DNA from: Amyloporia xantha
Lineage: Eukaryota > Basidiomycota > Agaricomycetes > Polyporales > Adustoporiaceae
Reading direction: 5' to 3'
Assembly (NCBI GenBank): GCA_036971615.1
Contig: JAYKKR010000006.1
Coordinates: 1,426,001 to 1,490,000 of the forward strand
Length of the DNA stretch: 64,000 nucleotides
The stretch's first letter is position 1. Each line of letters opens with the position of its first letter. The notes below the pieces were generated by a model that was not told the DNA's origin, made no database searches, and was given only the letters and a program-made list of their open reading frames with translations. The translations under genes and the position numbers were made by a program. Of this stretch, positions 22,947 through 35,924 are shown one piece after another.

Positions 22947-23982
22947 GTTCTCGTGCAACGGGGTTAATGGGCTGCGGAAGGCGGTTATGGTTTGGCTTTC
23001 CGTTCATTGCGGAGCCGTCGTTACAATTTCACATGTCTGAGTAGAGAATTGCGTGTATGGTTAGCTGCTGCATTGTACAAATAAGTACCAGTACTAGATG
23101 CCGAATACATTTATTGGATATCTGCCGTAGATCAATCCTTGAATACAAGTTGGTGTGGGAGGTGCCGAATCCGGTAACCAAGGCTTCCTTTTCCGGCCCA
23201 TCCCGGCAGCGCTACCCGCTGGCAGTAGTAGGTGTCGTCGACCGTCAACTTGCAATTGAATGTTCACTGCGATACTTCTTACCTCTCTCTATCAGTAGAA
23301 TGTAATCAATTGAACATCGAGTGAATCCTATTGATGCATGACATTCCAGAATTGTTGCTGACATGCTCGCGAATATCCTCCGCCAAATTCACTGGCGAGC
23401 CACTCGGATCTGCCCTAGCCCCGTGGAAGTGAGTGTTCCCATTCACATCACCTCATCAGCATTCTCTCGATAAAATATTGAAGACAGTCCTTATCAACTT
23501 CAATAATCCATCTGGTTTTGGTAGCGTTCCGTCTATGTAATTAATCATCCAACTATTGCGGTCGACACGATTCTTTAATGAATGTTGCGATTCTCTTTTT
23601 TGGAAGACCGGGAAATGCAGCCCACTTGCTTCTGAGAGTTTTCTTTCTCCCCCTCCGCTAGTCTTTGGTTTTCACCCTCGATCGAGATAAGCATATCTAC
23701 GGGCTCAGGCACTGTTTGACACCTTCTCATGATGATCCTCAATTTGTTCCGACGCAGAGTGCGGCCGCTTGCCGCAATGAATGCATATCTCTTGCGGCCG
23801 CATGCTGAGTTTGTCCTTTATGTCATCGTATTGATATCCCAGAACCATAGAAATGGTGTGATGTCTTCCAACACAAGTCGCCCGGCAGCAGGATTATACA
23901 TATATCAGTAGCAGTACGTGCTGCTTTTCTGTGAGAACAGGTGCTCTCCTTTACTCAAATTCGTCCTCATTTGATTGTTAGG
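22947..23982. other. Intergenic between terpene cyclase and second P450
   Basis: 1 kb with no recognised gene; both neighbours are on the plus strand. It carries the P450 promoter. Confidence 0.5.
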
Positions 23983-26324
23983 ATGTCGATCCCCCTCCTC
24001 TTGTGTCTCTTCCCTCTAGCATTCCTGCTCAAGCGGCTATACGACAGGACCAGCAGGAATCGTGTTCGACTTCCGCCTGGCCCGCCAGGGTGGCCTTTAC
24101 TCGGGAATGTGAATGATATTCCTGAGGTCTCTCCCTGGCTAGGTTACACAGAATACGGAGCAAAATACGGTGAGTGTTGTAGAATCGCAGATTGAAGGGC
24201 GCGGCTAATTATGTCTGAGAAGGCGGCATAATCGGCTTCAACGTTATGGGTCAAAGCTTGGTCGTTGTGAATGACTTGGACATCGCTCATGAACTCCTGA
24301 CTAAACGATCCAACGTCACATCTGATAGACCTTCGAACAAGCTCCTGGATTTGTGAGTCCTTCTTTGTTGACATTCATTCCGAGTCGGGACCAAAGAGTT
24401 CATCCTCGTCCAATAGCCTCGGCTGGGAATTTTCGCTGGTCATCCTCAGATACGGACAAAGGTGGAGAGACCAGCGGCGGCTGTTCCATCAGGCGTTCCG
24501 TCCCGAAGCTGTGGTCAACTATTTGACCACAGTGTCTACGAAAGCTTCTCAGCTCCTCGTGAACCTGTTGGACAACCCCGAAGACTTCATTGACCATTCT
24601 AGGAAGTACGCCACTCTTACATCACTAGCTGCGCCAGGGGACATCATCTAACCATCTTATTCGCGCAGCTACCCTGCGTCCATCGTTATGCAACTGGTAT
24701 ACGGGCATGAGATTGCACCGCGCAATGACCGTCTCGTATATCTTGCTGATAAGGCCGGCGAGATGGTCATGCTTTTACTCCTCCCGGGCCTGGATCTGAT
24801 CAAAGTCTTCCCCTTCTGTACGTCATGCGCTCTCTATCCACGTATTGCTTTGGTAGTCTGATTTCATCGCATCTCGTGTAGTGCGCTTCCTCCCCGAATG
24901 GTTCCCGCTCTCATCGTTCGCGCGCAAGGCGCGCATATCGCGCGAAATGGTGGCAGAGATGCGGGATGTTCCGTGGGATATGGTCCGTGAGGGCATGGTG
25001 CGCCTGAATATTTTCTCCATCGTCGATGAGCCTCGGTATCATTATTTGGGCGTAGGCCGCCGGTACTGCCTCACCATCGATGGCAGCAGAGCTTCTAGAG
25101 AGAAGCGCAAAACTAGATGGAAGTTCGACCCAACAGCAAGCTACCATCAAAGACACCGTGTCCATTGCGTTCGCCGGTAAGTAACATCTGAGAACTGGTC
25201 ATCATTTGCATCACTAACGCGCTGAGTGGGTACTCAGCTGGCACTGATACAGTACGTTCAAGTTTTCATCGTTGGATATTTCATTCATCTTAGGATGTTA
25301 GACTGCTGCTACTCTCAAGACTTTCCTGCTCGCCATGCTTCTTTTCCCAGACGTACAGTAAGAGGACAAGTCACATACCATTAATATGTTGACCTGATAG
25401 CGTGCGCAGGAAGAAGGCTCAGGAAGAGATCGACAAGGTTGTGGGCCATCGCCTACCCACATGGGAGGATCGCGATTTGTTGCCGTACGTGCAGGCTATC
25501 CACCACGAAACGCAACGCTGGCATCCGAGTGTGCTTCTAGGTATGATAGATACCATACGTCAAGTCGTGCAGTCTAATCGGACAATATCACAGGCTTCCC
25601 ACATACAACCACAGAAGACTGCACCTTTAAGGAATACTTATTACCAAAGGGTGCATATGCACGCATTTTGTATACCTCCGCTTTTTATTTACGCTGATTC
25701 TTTTGTATATCTCAAAGGCACCGTGATCTTGCCGAATATATGGTTCGTGCCTTTGCTTTCTGTTGTGTACTTTAGCGTTATATGTATGTCGGACCAGGGC
25801 CATGTCGAGGGACGAGCGGGTCTACCCGGAACCAGAAGAATTCAGGCCGGAGCGTTACTTGTCGGAGAACGGTGAACTCACAGGAATGGACGCCGAATTT
25901 ACATTTGGATTCGGGCGACGGTACATTCTTTCTCTTTTTTGCAGTGTCTTCCGCTGACATACTTCCTCCAAGAATTTGCCCCGGACGACATATCGCGGAC
26001 GCAGGCTTGTGGCTGGCGATCAGCAACGTTCTGGCTGCATTCACCATCGAGAAGGCCAAGGATGCCAATGGTCATGACATTGACGTCACTCCTGATTATG
26101 GCGGTGAAGGCCTGGTTGGGTACGTCGTACTACATCAGGAATCATGTAATATGACAGTGACTGACTGACATTCATTCTTTACACTAGTCACGGTACGTGG
26201 ATGATAAGCGCTGCGTTCATTTTGCTAATGTGGTGTTCTTCCTTTGATCGCAGTGGTCCCGTACAAATGCCGATTTACTCCTCGCTTTGAAGGTGTGGAG
26301 AAGCTGATACGTCAGGCTAAGTGA
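23983..26324 (+). CDS. Cytochrome P450 monooxygenase (second of two)
   Basis: Membrane-anchored haem monooxygenase. The ATG at 23983 starts a hydrophobic anchor (MSIPLLLCLFPLAFLLKRLY), then LPPGPPGWPLLGNVNDI. The next exons give GIIGFNVMGQSLVVV and YGQRWRDQRRLFHQAFRPE. The I-helix oxygen-binding motif AGTDT is formed across an intron (near 25180-25250). ExxR is in IHHETQRWHPS (about 25500), the PERF motif in PEEFRPERYL (about 25835), and the haem loop FGFGRR is joined over an intron to ICPGRHIADAGLW (about 25915-25975). The stop at 26324 follows EKLIRQAK. It has about a dozen short introns. It directly follows the terpene cyclase in the same direction, the best positional candidate for oxidising its product. 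Confidence 0.9.
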
Positions 26325-27352
26325 AGTAAGGCTTTATTCTGCTGATATATCTGCCGTTCGTCGTCTTCGAAACGATCTCGGTAGTTCTACGTGATTTGAG
26401 GCCTGAAACTGCTCATTTCGTACCTAAGTCTATATGCAGGATTCGATGATTATCTTCTAGACCCCCTTGTACCCTCAGAATCGAAACAACTTCCTCCTTT
26501 TCGCCTTTATGCCCTTCGTGTAGGAACCATCGTGGAGAGACTCTTCGACAAAAACGCTGGAATAGCTCGCTTATGTGTTAAACGACAGGAGCGAACGCAC
26601 TTTGACATCTAACCAAAAGTTTGCCTTCGATCGGCTCATCGGTCCTTCAAGCAGGTGAGGCTGTATTAGGATATCTCCTCCGAGTCGAATTGTGCGATCA
26701 CGTTCATCGCCCTCTGCTATTCATTCTGGGTATTATCGACGCGCACTCGCAAAATGAACTCCTTCTATACCAGGGTGCGCCTCGGTATTCAACTTTCAAC
26801 GTTTGCATGCCTTGTTCTATATTCAAAAATCACCGCCATTGGTGCACGGTAGTATTCACTTGTGCGCCCGGCTAGCCTGCCTCGAATTGCTTTCACCATA
26901 CAATGATCACCGAGCATGAACCGTCGAGGCGCAATATAGCATCTGCTTGTATTCACAACTTTGCAGCGGGCATTGAATAAACGCTGCTATTAAGCGGACG
27001 TAGAACCAACCACATAATGCATGCTCAACAGACAAGTATTTCTCCTGTACTAATGGAATAAATGCCGCGCGCATTGACCTCAGCATGCACCCACTGTTTC
27101 GAGAATGATGCAACTTATAAGAGACTATTGCAAGAAGTGACATGACACGCCGTGAGTCTTCATGATGGTCACTCTAAACTGATTGCAGGACACTGCGTGT
27201 ACGTGCTATGGATCATTACAAATATTATACTATGATTATATAGTCCAAACATTGGCAATAGCTAGATATTCAATTTGATGAAACAACATTCCGTCCATTA
27301 CTACGTCTTCCGTCTTCAGTGAACGCCTGGGCTTGATTCGGCACTTCATGTT
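26325..27352. other. Intergenic, convergent 3' flanks
   Basis: Between the second P450 (+) and the small membrane protein (-). No gene was recognised. It marks the right edge of the putative metabolic cluster. Confidence 0.5.
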
Positions 27353-28067
27353 TTACTCCTTCTTGGGCTCGTTCCCTTCCACGAATTCAACATTCTGTCA
27401 GACATACCAAGGTTAATCTCGCTATAGACTCAGGAACCTCTTCTCAAGTGGAAGACTGGACAGTCATATTCGGAGGTTGGTAACCACTACTTACCTTTGT
27501 ATATGCCTGATTTCCCTCTTCATTCGTCCTGCCCATCTGTGGCGGCTGGTCCACATGTTGCGACGACTCCTGTGTCTGTTCTGATCCTTTCCCGCCCTAT
27601 CCATTCATATCAACTCAGCCCGCTCGAGCAACCCGATAACGCAAATCTACGTACATGTGCGGCCGTCAACGCTGCACTTCCCGTCTGCGAGCTGTCCGAT
27701 CCGGGAAGTGGCAGGTCCTTCGGGCGGGAGACAGGATCTGATCCAGATCTACACTGCACTAGGGGGTCGTCTGCATTCTCCTCAGGCTTGTTTCGTTGTT
27801 GCAAGCGGTACTCCCAGGTCGGGATCGCGCCAGGGCGAACGTCCTCCTGCTTTTGGCGATGGCTCCATTTCTGTGAATACCAGAAGAGACCTAGGCCTAC
27901 GCTCACTGCGGCGACACCTGCGACAAATGTCTGTCGTAAGAGAAATGCGTCAAAGAAATCATTCGTCGCAAAGATGAGGAATGGAAACAAACTTACCCTG
28001 GGTGCACCTCGTGTAACTTGCGCCTGGGTTTTCACGGGTCCGCGTGGCGGCTGGTTGAAGTCGCTCA
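27353..28067 (-). CDS. Small single-pass membrane protein, unknown function
   Basis: I do not recognise the family. The ATG at 28067 gives MSDFNQPPRGPVKTQAQVTR. A 66-nt intron (in frame, donor GTAAGT) leads to one hydrophobic helix (TFVAGVAAVSVGLGLFWY) followed by a basic flank (SQKWSHRQKQ). The soluble remainder is charged and Ser/Gln-rich. Two further introns are needed: a 58-nt one with donor GTACGT after ALTAAH, and one with donor GTAAGTAG after QAYTK. The last exon reads NVEFVEGNEPKKE-stop at 27353. Predicted length is about 155 residues. A single TM with a basic flank would suit an organelle or ER membrane protein, but this is only a guess. Confidence 0.6.
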
Positions 28068-28530
28068 TTTTAATAAGTAACGTGTAGTGAAGAGTAATAT
28101 GTGGATGTGGATGTACGAGAGTAGAGTCGAACGATGGCAGAAGGGCCAAGAATTTGGTGGGTATTTGAGCAATAAAATCTGTTTGCACAGGCTGTGGAGA
28201 TCGAGGCGGGAGTTAACCGTAACGTCATTATGAAGGTGGCTATGAGGTAGGCGCTCCCACCCCATACCTTGGAGGGGAGGATAAGACATTCTACCCTCTG
28301 ACGTAACGCGTCTGCGCGTAAACGCGGTCACGTGGTACGCGAGCAAATATTCAGGCAGTAGCCCAACTCCACGAAGGTTTCCAGACATACATGCAGGGAC
28401 GATGCCAGTCTTCTCGAGACACACATGAACGACATAATCTGCAAATTTTTGCAGAGCAAAGCGATCCCATTACTCATGGTTAGTAGTACAGTACGCTACT
28501 TTTTGATGGTCCGCAGACATATATGATAGG

Positions 28531-31500
28531 TTACCCCTCTTGCATCCTGACTTCCTGACTTTCCGTCTCCGAGATCTGCTTTATCTTCATCTGATCGACG
28601 AGGAAAGCTAGCGTCGCGTTGTTCTCTTCGCACCTGAGCGATCACATTCGCAGTCAGTAAACGTGCGGCATCCGAACACAGAGAATGCACTCACAGCTTC
28701 ATCACCAGTCCCTCGAACTCACTGAGCGCCTTTTGCAACGCTCTCAGGACACCTGCATGCTCCCCGGAACGCCCCCTCAGATATCGTCCATGTGTTCCCA
28801 ACACCGACCGGACCCAAACCATGACGAACTCTACCCTCGGACTTCCCTCCAGTGCTTCCGCCACGCATCTGACTAGCGCACCGACATAGACCTGTGGCAG
28901 GCCCCTAACCACAAGCCGTATGTCGTCTCTTGGGATGGCCGAAAATACACGATGGATTAGGCCACGCTCATTCAGGCGGAACGCAGTGATCAGAGCTGGA
29001 AGGAAAGATCGCGACGAAAGGAGGGAGAGCACAGATTGGGGCGTTACGTCCAAGGCAAGGTCGACAGGATCAAACGCAACGCCTTCATCCAGTGAATAGA
29101 TCAGCAACCCTTCCGTAGTGGAAGCCGCCCACGCCCGGCCCGTGGGCGCGAACCGCACACACGTCGTCCTCACTTCTTCCCTTACCCTCCGTCTCGCCAA
29201 GTCTCCCCTCTTCGCCCCAGGCAGCTCCTCATCGCGCACCCTCCGTACCTCCGCATCACTCTCGTCGCCACACTCATCTATCAGGTCGATGTTTCCTGCC
29301 TCCGTGACACGCTGGCTGTCCAGCATGTCCTGCGTACCGTCAAGACTTAGGTTTTCTGACGTCCGGAACCGCTTGAGCAGGACCCCAGCACGTACGTCGT
29401 ACAGCGCAACGTATGGGCTGCGTCCCCCGGCGAGCACACAGCGCCCGTCCGCAGTGTAGCACAAGCTCGTGTGCGCACCGCCTCCCGCGGCAGCTGTAAC
29501 GTCACCCGCTTTCCGTCCGGGCGCAGCATCTCGTCTTCCGTCAATGGCGCCTGTCTGTCGGCCCTGCGTGACATCAAAGAACACGAGTTGTCCGTCAAGC
29601 GTTGCCACTGCCAATTCGTTTCCGTCCGGTCTGAACGCCACCGCCAGCACGTCCGACGAGAGTTGGAATGGTTCGACTGCGCGACTGCGGCCGAATACTC
29701 CCCATAGTCTGACGGTTCGATCCCAAGATCCACTTGCGAGCAGATTACCCGTAGGTGAGAATGCTAATGCACAGACCGGTGCAGTGTGCCCTGCGAGCAC
29801 ATCGAGGAGCTTCCCCGTCTGAACACTCCACAGGTATACTTCGAAGTTGTCCTGGGAGCCGGCTGCAACGGCTTCTCCACTTGGGTCCACAGCGAGCGAG
29901 GCAAATTGGGATGGAGTTGGCGACGTGAACGTGCGGAATACACGATAACGCACGAGGTCCGCCGCTCGTACAGTACCGTCGAGCGATGCAGAGAAGAGCA
30001 CCTGCCCCGCCTTCGCGAACTCCACCACGCTCACAGGAGCGGAGTGTTCAGTGAATGTGACGAAGCAAAACCCGGATGTGCTATTCCACACTTTGACTTT
30101 CCCGTCGTCGCCTCCAGTAGCGAGGTTGACACCATCCGGAGCATACGCTAGAGTATTCATCGTCGAGAAATGGCCTTGTTGCTTGAGAACGTATGACTGG
30201 CTCTGCCATTCCCACACGAGCAGCTGTCCAAGCCGTGCCGCACCGAACGCTAGCCATTCACCTGACGCATTCACCGCGACAGACGAGATCTTTTCTTGCG
30301 AGATGCTCAGGGTGTGCAGGTTTGAGAATGCAGGAAGCTCCCAGAGCCCAAAGACACCAGTGGAGAAACCGACGACGAGCAAGTTTGAGGCGCGGTGGAA
30401 AGTGCTGCAGACGAGTCGCGTCCCTGGCTGATTGAAGTAGTTTCGTTTATGCACGCCCCAGCGTGTGTGAGCGATTGAGTCAGCTACAGTGGACGTAGAA
30501 GCGATTGGCTCGGAATCATCGCTGTCCGAGTCGTCCTCCATTTCTTTGGCTTTCCATGTGAAGACAGCACCATCACGGCTGACCGTGTAAATCTTCCACA
30601 CACGATGTTTAGCATGAGAACGTGCAGTATTAGGTGACAATACTCACTGTCTTGGCATCTGCAGAAAAGTATGCATTGATGACCACATCCCTATGACCTG
30701 CAAATGTTTTCGGTCGGAAGCCTTCGACTGGGTCAAGAGTGAACAATCGAGCAGTCATGTCCCGGGATGTGGTGAGGAAGCATCTGATCTTTCTTTGAGC
30801 AAATATTCAGCGGCTAATCATGATCGACAGGTACATACCTCGAATCTGGAGACCATTCAATACTTGACACTTCATCATGATGACCGGTATACGTCCGGTG
30901 CAAGTTGAAGGGAGCAAATTCGCGAGCAAGATGATTCGGCGTCCGCCAGACTTGGACGTGAGAATTATCTGTGACAGCAATATACCTGACATCGATTTAG
31001 TGAAGGTTATGTGGCAGTAAAAACCGATAGTCTTACTTTCCATCAGGTGAAAATTTGATGTCCTTCACGGGCTTATGGAAATTAAAGTGGTGTAGTACCA
31101 CCCCTCGTCGGAAGTTCACCAGCAGAGCCCGTCCATCTGTCAGTGCATAGTAGGGGTCCACATGTATTCGCTTGACTCCAAATGTGTAGGGACGTACCTT
31201 CATCTACGCTAACCAAGACGTTTGAATCCGGACTGAGAGCGATAGCAGCAATATTCTTCCGATTCTCAAATGGTAGAGTACGTGACTTGTTACTAGGCGT
31301 TATCAATACGTCTGTGATATAATGTAGTATACGAAAGGAACTCACTTCACGAGATCAAACACGGACACCCGGTTACCGACAGGGCTGAGTACACAATTCC
31401 CATCCGGTGTAAAGAGAATGTTTCCCTGCCTGTAAACAGTACCGCAAAGGTTGGAAAACTAGACATTTTGTCAACAATGACAGCCATCCCTTGAATAAAT

Positions 31501-31533
31501 AAAAAAAATACTTGCCTGAAAGTTGGCCTTCAT
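28531..31533 (-). CDS. PWP2: Pwp2/Utp1, U3 snoRNP (SSU processome) WD40 protein
   Basis: Subunit of the UTP-B complex in the nucleolus, needed for 18S pre-rRNA processing. The ATG at 31533 (MKANFQ) begins a short first exon. The next exons give the family's N-terminus: FTPDGNCVLSPVGNRVSVFD, SRTLPFENRKNIAAIALSPD, and VLHHFNFHKPVKDIKFSPDG. The large exon (from about 30600 to 28688) carries tandem WD40 repeats, e.g. GHTAPVCALAFSPTGNLLAS followed by GSWDRTVRLWG. The C-terminal Utp12 domain includes LLSSRSFLPALITAFRLNE and VYVGALVRCVAEALE. An intron just below 28690 joins VMKL to CEENNATLAFLVDQM, matching the family end; the stop is at 28531. Length and domain order are as expected for an intact gene. 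Confidence 0.93.
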
Positions 31534-32314
31534 CGCAATATGCGAAGCGCTGCAGTGCTCACACTAGAGAATGGAAGCAATGCTCGCCGACCACACACTC
31601 CAACAACTACTCAAAACGTGCAGACTGAACGCTCGCTTCTTTCTTTCAGAATACAATAGCCACAGAATTCTCTAGTGCTGTGTTATGCAGAGAATCTCAG
31701 AGGTACACCCCAGTAGTCGCAACACAGTTGATCAGCACGAGCAGGCTGACGGAGATTTCTGCAGGAAACAGGCAAGAGAAAGCCAGCAAGTGAGAGTTCA
31801 AGGTTAAGGCCTACTCTTCGAGTGTCAGTGATGAAGCTTTTGAGAGGGTGAGGATCAGTATTTGCTCTATGAGCTTGGCCTGCAGAAACTTTCTCTGCGA
31901 GCGGTTGCCTATTATGGTAGTTGCACGTGACGTGACGCGTCGACGCGTCGCGTCAAACTCAGGAAGCAGTCACGAGTCGGACTGAGCGCGTTCTCTACGG
32001 CATTGTTACAACGCCACAGTACGTTTCCGTCCTGAGGCCTGACAGCGTTGCGTGGGGTGAATAGTCGATGCAAAATATGGTCACAGAGGTGATTGGCCCT
32101 CGTAAGGCCTGATGCTTCGATGAGATGACACGCAACGTAAGATTTGACTTCGGCGGAGTACACACATCAGCTGCCACGAATGATTGCCATTCCAATTCCC
32201 AGTGTTCAAGAAATCTAATATACACAGCGACCTTCGATTCTGCTCCAGGCTACACTCTATATACTAATTGTACAATTTGATATTGACATTCTTCAATAAT
32301 TGCACTTCGAGGGC
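31534..32314. other. PWP2 upstream region, with an ACGCGT palindrome
   Basis: Between PWP2 (-) and the OPT gene end (-). At 31935-31948 lies the 14-bp perfect palindrome ACGCGTCGACGCGT, two MCB-like ACGCGT boxes about 400 bp before the PWP2 start codon. No gene was seen. Confidence 0.5.
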
Positions 32315-35300
32315 CTACTGCTCTGGTAGCATGCAACGATCCACGGATAAATTGAAATCTAGCACCAAGGTAAGTGTGAGCGCAACATGCAGACAAATAC
32401 GACGTACCATTTCCCCACCACTGCGGGAAAGAGTGAGCGTTCCCCGCGGCACCAAACAGTGCCTATTCCAGTTGTTATTTCACGCAATCACAATGACAGG
32501 AAAGGAAAAGTGCTCACAAAGTTAAATATGAACATGACGACCTGCGTTCCGCCGTCCATAGCCGCGGCGACAATGTAGCTGTGACGAAAGTAGTTGTAAA
32601 TCGGCTCAAAACTTCTAGGAGAAACTGGCTCACTTGTATTTCGTGAACCAGCGGGGATAGCGCGTACGGACCCACCACTGCACGAAAATACCAATAGCCA
32701 TGCTGGTGCTAAATCCCGCGGTCAATCTTAGCGAGGGGACATTCATCAATGCATAGCATGCAACTCACTTGACTTGAGTATTAATTCCAACTGCCAGCCA
32801 GCAAGAATACTGACAACAGCCATCATAAGTCTTTTGAGCTGTACAACTTGGCCGCGTCGCACTTACGAGCATAATGATAGAGGTATTGAAGTTCTCGAAG
32901 CCAGCCTTAGGCCAGATACGATACTAAATGGTTCGCATACTCGTTGAGCTGATGTGTAGCAAGAAATAATCGACTGACTCACGGCGATATAAAATGGAAA
33001 GGGTAGGAAAAGCCCAATCACCAGAGACAGTGGAACCATGTGATAGGTCGCATGGGGACTGAACATGTGCGGAGCAAGCGCACCCCATGCGATCGCATTC
33101 GCTAGAAATGATATCAGCGCGATGAACCATGCGATAAACAATTAGTGAGAAAGAGACTAACAGTTGTATCCTTGCGCGTTCTGTCCAGACCACAAGCTAC
33201 AGTGATGTCAATACGTGCCTTGAAATTGGATGGATGAAGGGAGCATACCGAGTCCCCGAGATGGAAAGGAGAGCTGTCATATGTGATTAACGAGTGTCAT
33301 ATGAAAAAACCTGTTATTCAATAGATACCTGGTCGTTGAGCATTAATGATGGACAACATCATGACATCTGAAAAAAGAGTCAGATCCTCGTTGCTAGCAA
33401 GCATCACTCAAATCCGCACAATTCAGAAGTGCCCCGACAACGGTGCCTAAACATAATCAGACGACTGGAAACCTCGATATGACAAACAGCACTTACCAGC
33501 CATCTGCATGCCGAACGTTACGCGAGGAGCCAATTTGACATATTGGCCAAGCTTGAGATCATTCAGGAAACTGATACCCTGCGTTATTGGCTGCGCTCCG
33601 TACAGGGCGCCATACATGTTGGCAACAGGATTCCCAGGCACCATATATGCTGATGCCCCGTCAGCATCACTGCATCGTACATATCAGGACAGAAACATAT
33701 CTTCACCAGTAATCATCTCGAAGAATCCGGAAGCGCTGCTCGAGAATCCGATTGTTGCTGCCAAGGTCCCATAGAGGGCGCAAAGGATAAAGCCGATGAG
33801 CAGGATCACTGTGAGCGCCCACCACGGCAAACCCGACTTTCCAGTGTAATTTGCTAGAGAGGGCTCAAAGTCAACGGAAAACACTATGGTTGACGATAAC
33901 GACACGCACTGGCTTGTGCGGTGGCATATGCGCAAGCCAACACAGCCACATACCACCAGCGTGGAATCTGCTTGTACACTTTCATCCTCTCCCAGTGCTA
34001 CAACGGCGCAAAATGTATCAGTCGGTACTGCGCAGCCCGTGATTTGATCTCCAGGACCCACCGCATCGTGGACAAAGTGTACGTGCTTGTTCCACGGGTT
34101 AAGCGACTGGAAGAATGGCTTGAGATCGTCGTAGTGCCAGATCGCGATGTGGGTAAAGAGCGCTCCCAGTGACAGATTTGAGGTGATCAAACCCAGCGCA
34201 TTCGTCGCAGAGAAGTAAGCAGGCTGAAGCCCAACATTGAGATCACGAATACTGCGTGGTAACACAACGACACTACGCACCCCAAGCTTCGCGAACTTTG
34301 TCGCGTCGAACTTGCCATCGGTTAGTAGCGCTGTTTGGTTATACTCTGAGCCATTTTCTGCCTGCACAGAGTTAAGTAAAAGATATCATCAGCAAGTTTG
34401 GATGTCTCTGACAAGACAGTATCGAGACTTACGAAGATCGCCTGGCTCATGAACGGGAACTGCTGCGCCTTCCACAGATTGCCCCAATATACCGAAGACA
34501 TCAGAATATATGTGAAACAAATGCCCATGTACGAGTTGATCTGGAACCAGAGCGGTTGCCACATGCAGGCGCTTCCGATGTAGTTCCAGTCGAAGCACAA
34601 CGCAAGCAGACCCATGCCCTCATTGTTGTCAGCGCCGCCAAAGACGTTCCGTATCACGGCGCTGTGATTGTCAGCCAGACAGAAGATCGAAACGCCAGTG
34701 AGCACGGGGAATATCCCTGTATGCAATGTATATTAGTCGATCGTAGTTCAGATCCAGTGTTGAGCAGACACTCAGGGGAGACCAGAGACAGTGGGGCGCT
34801 CACTTACATTCGGGGACAATCTCCCAGCAAAACAAGACGGAGAACACCGTCCAGAAGAGGCGTACACGTTTCGACGTCATCTGGCTGTCGAAATGCAGCG
34901 CTTGGAAGAGATTGGCCGTGTAGACTGAGAAACTTCGATGAGTTGGACGTGGTTGGTCTTACGCGAGCAACACTCACTGTTGCCAGGCCAGAAGCATTTC
35001 GTCGGCTTCACAAGCACATCTTGAAGGAGACCGGCATATCCGTAGCCTATGAGCTGCGACCCGATGAGAGTGAAGATGGCGATTCCGGGATTCTAAGAGG
35101 CACGGTAAGACTCGTTGCATGCTAAGGGCCAATGTAGGGGAAAACAAACCATTTCATTGTTATAGAACACTGGATTTGGTAGCAAATGTTATCACGTATA
35201 CCGACCTTGGACAATAGAAATGACATACACTCCTGAACCGATATTACCTGAATGGCCGTGGCGGACGTGGAAGCAGTCGAAGTCATAATCACAATGGCTA

Positions 35301-35924
35301 CATGCTCCTTGACTGTAATCAAATGTCATGAAGAGAAACAGCGCTGGAGTATGACTTCCGACGCACTGTTGAAGGGACCAGGGTTTATCCACCAAAATGC
35401 ACCTTTCGAGGGCAGAACCATGTGCATGACATTGCCCAACCAATATGACAACACTAGCAGCAGCAGTATCGAGACGTTCAGGGTCTGTGGCTTGAAGTAG
35501 TAAATCTGCGCTAGAACACTGTTCGATCGTTTAGCGATGATATTCGACATAGAATAGAAGACACGTTTACTAACGCTCCAAACGCCGAAAATCCGAGGCC
35601 GAGGAAAACGGTGCGGAAAGTGACCGCCGGAAGCTCTGGGTCATCTCTGGTTGATAGGACCTGCAGATGATCATCCGTTCAGTCCTTTCCACCAGCCCTA
35701 CTTGAATGTGAGCAGACCTTCGTTGCGACATCATATGCGGCTTGTACACGATATTCATCCTCATCAGCTTCATCGTTAGCCAATCGTTCCTCGAGCTCCC
35801 CTACTTCCTTCAAGTTTTGGACGTCCACATCGTCCACATCCTCCGACCCCTTCTCCTTCTCGATCGAGGAGTCCTCGGACGAACGCTTCTCGCTGTACGC
35901 AGGAAGCTGAGACACTGCAGACAT
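32315..35924 (-). CDS. OPT-family oligopeptide transporter
   Basis: Proton-coupled plasma-membrane transporter of small peptides or peptide-like metal or glutathione conjugates. The ATG at 35924 starts an acidic cytosolic N-terminus (about residues 1-75), then the conserved entry DDPELPAVTFRTVFLGLGFS. Further exons show multiple TM helices with family blocks such as CMWQPLWFQINSYMG, SLGALFTHIAIWHY and WVRTRYPRWFTKYK. The C-terminal exons, read across introns, give FGAAGNAHSFPQWWGN and LSVDRCMLPEQ-stop (32315), the usual OPT ending. There are many small exons; not every border was fixed. It is next to PWP2 and separated from the cyclase by unrelated genes, so a cluster role is possible but weakly supported. 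Confidence 0.88.
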
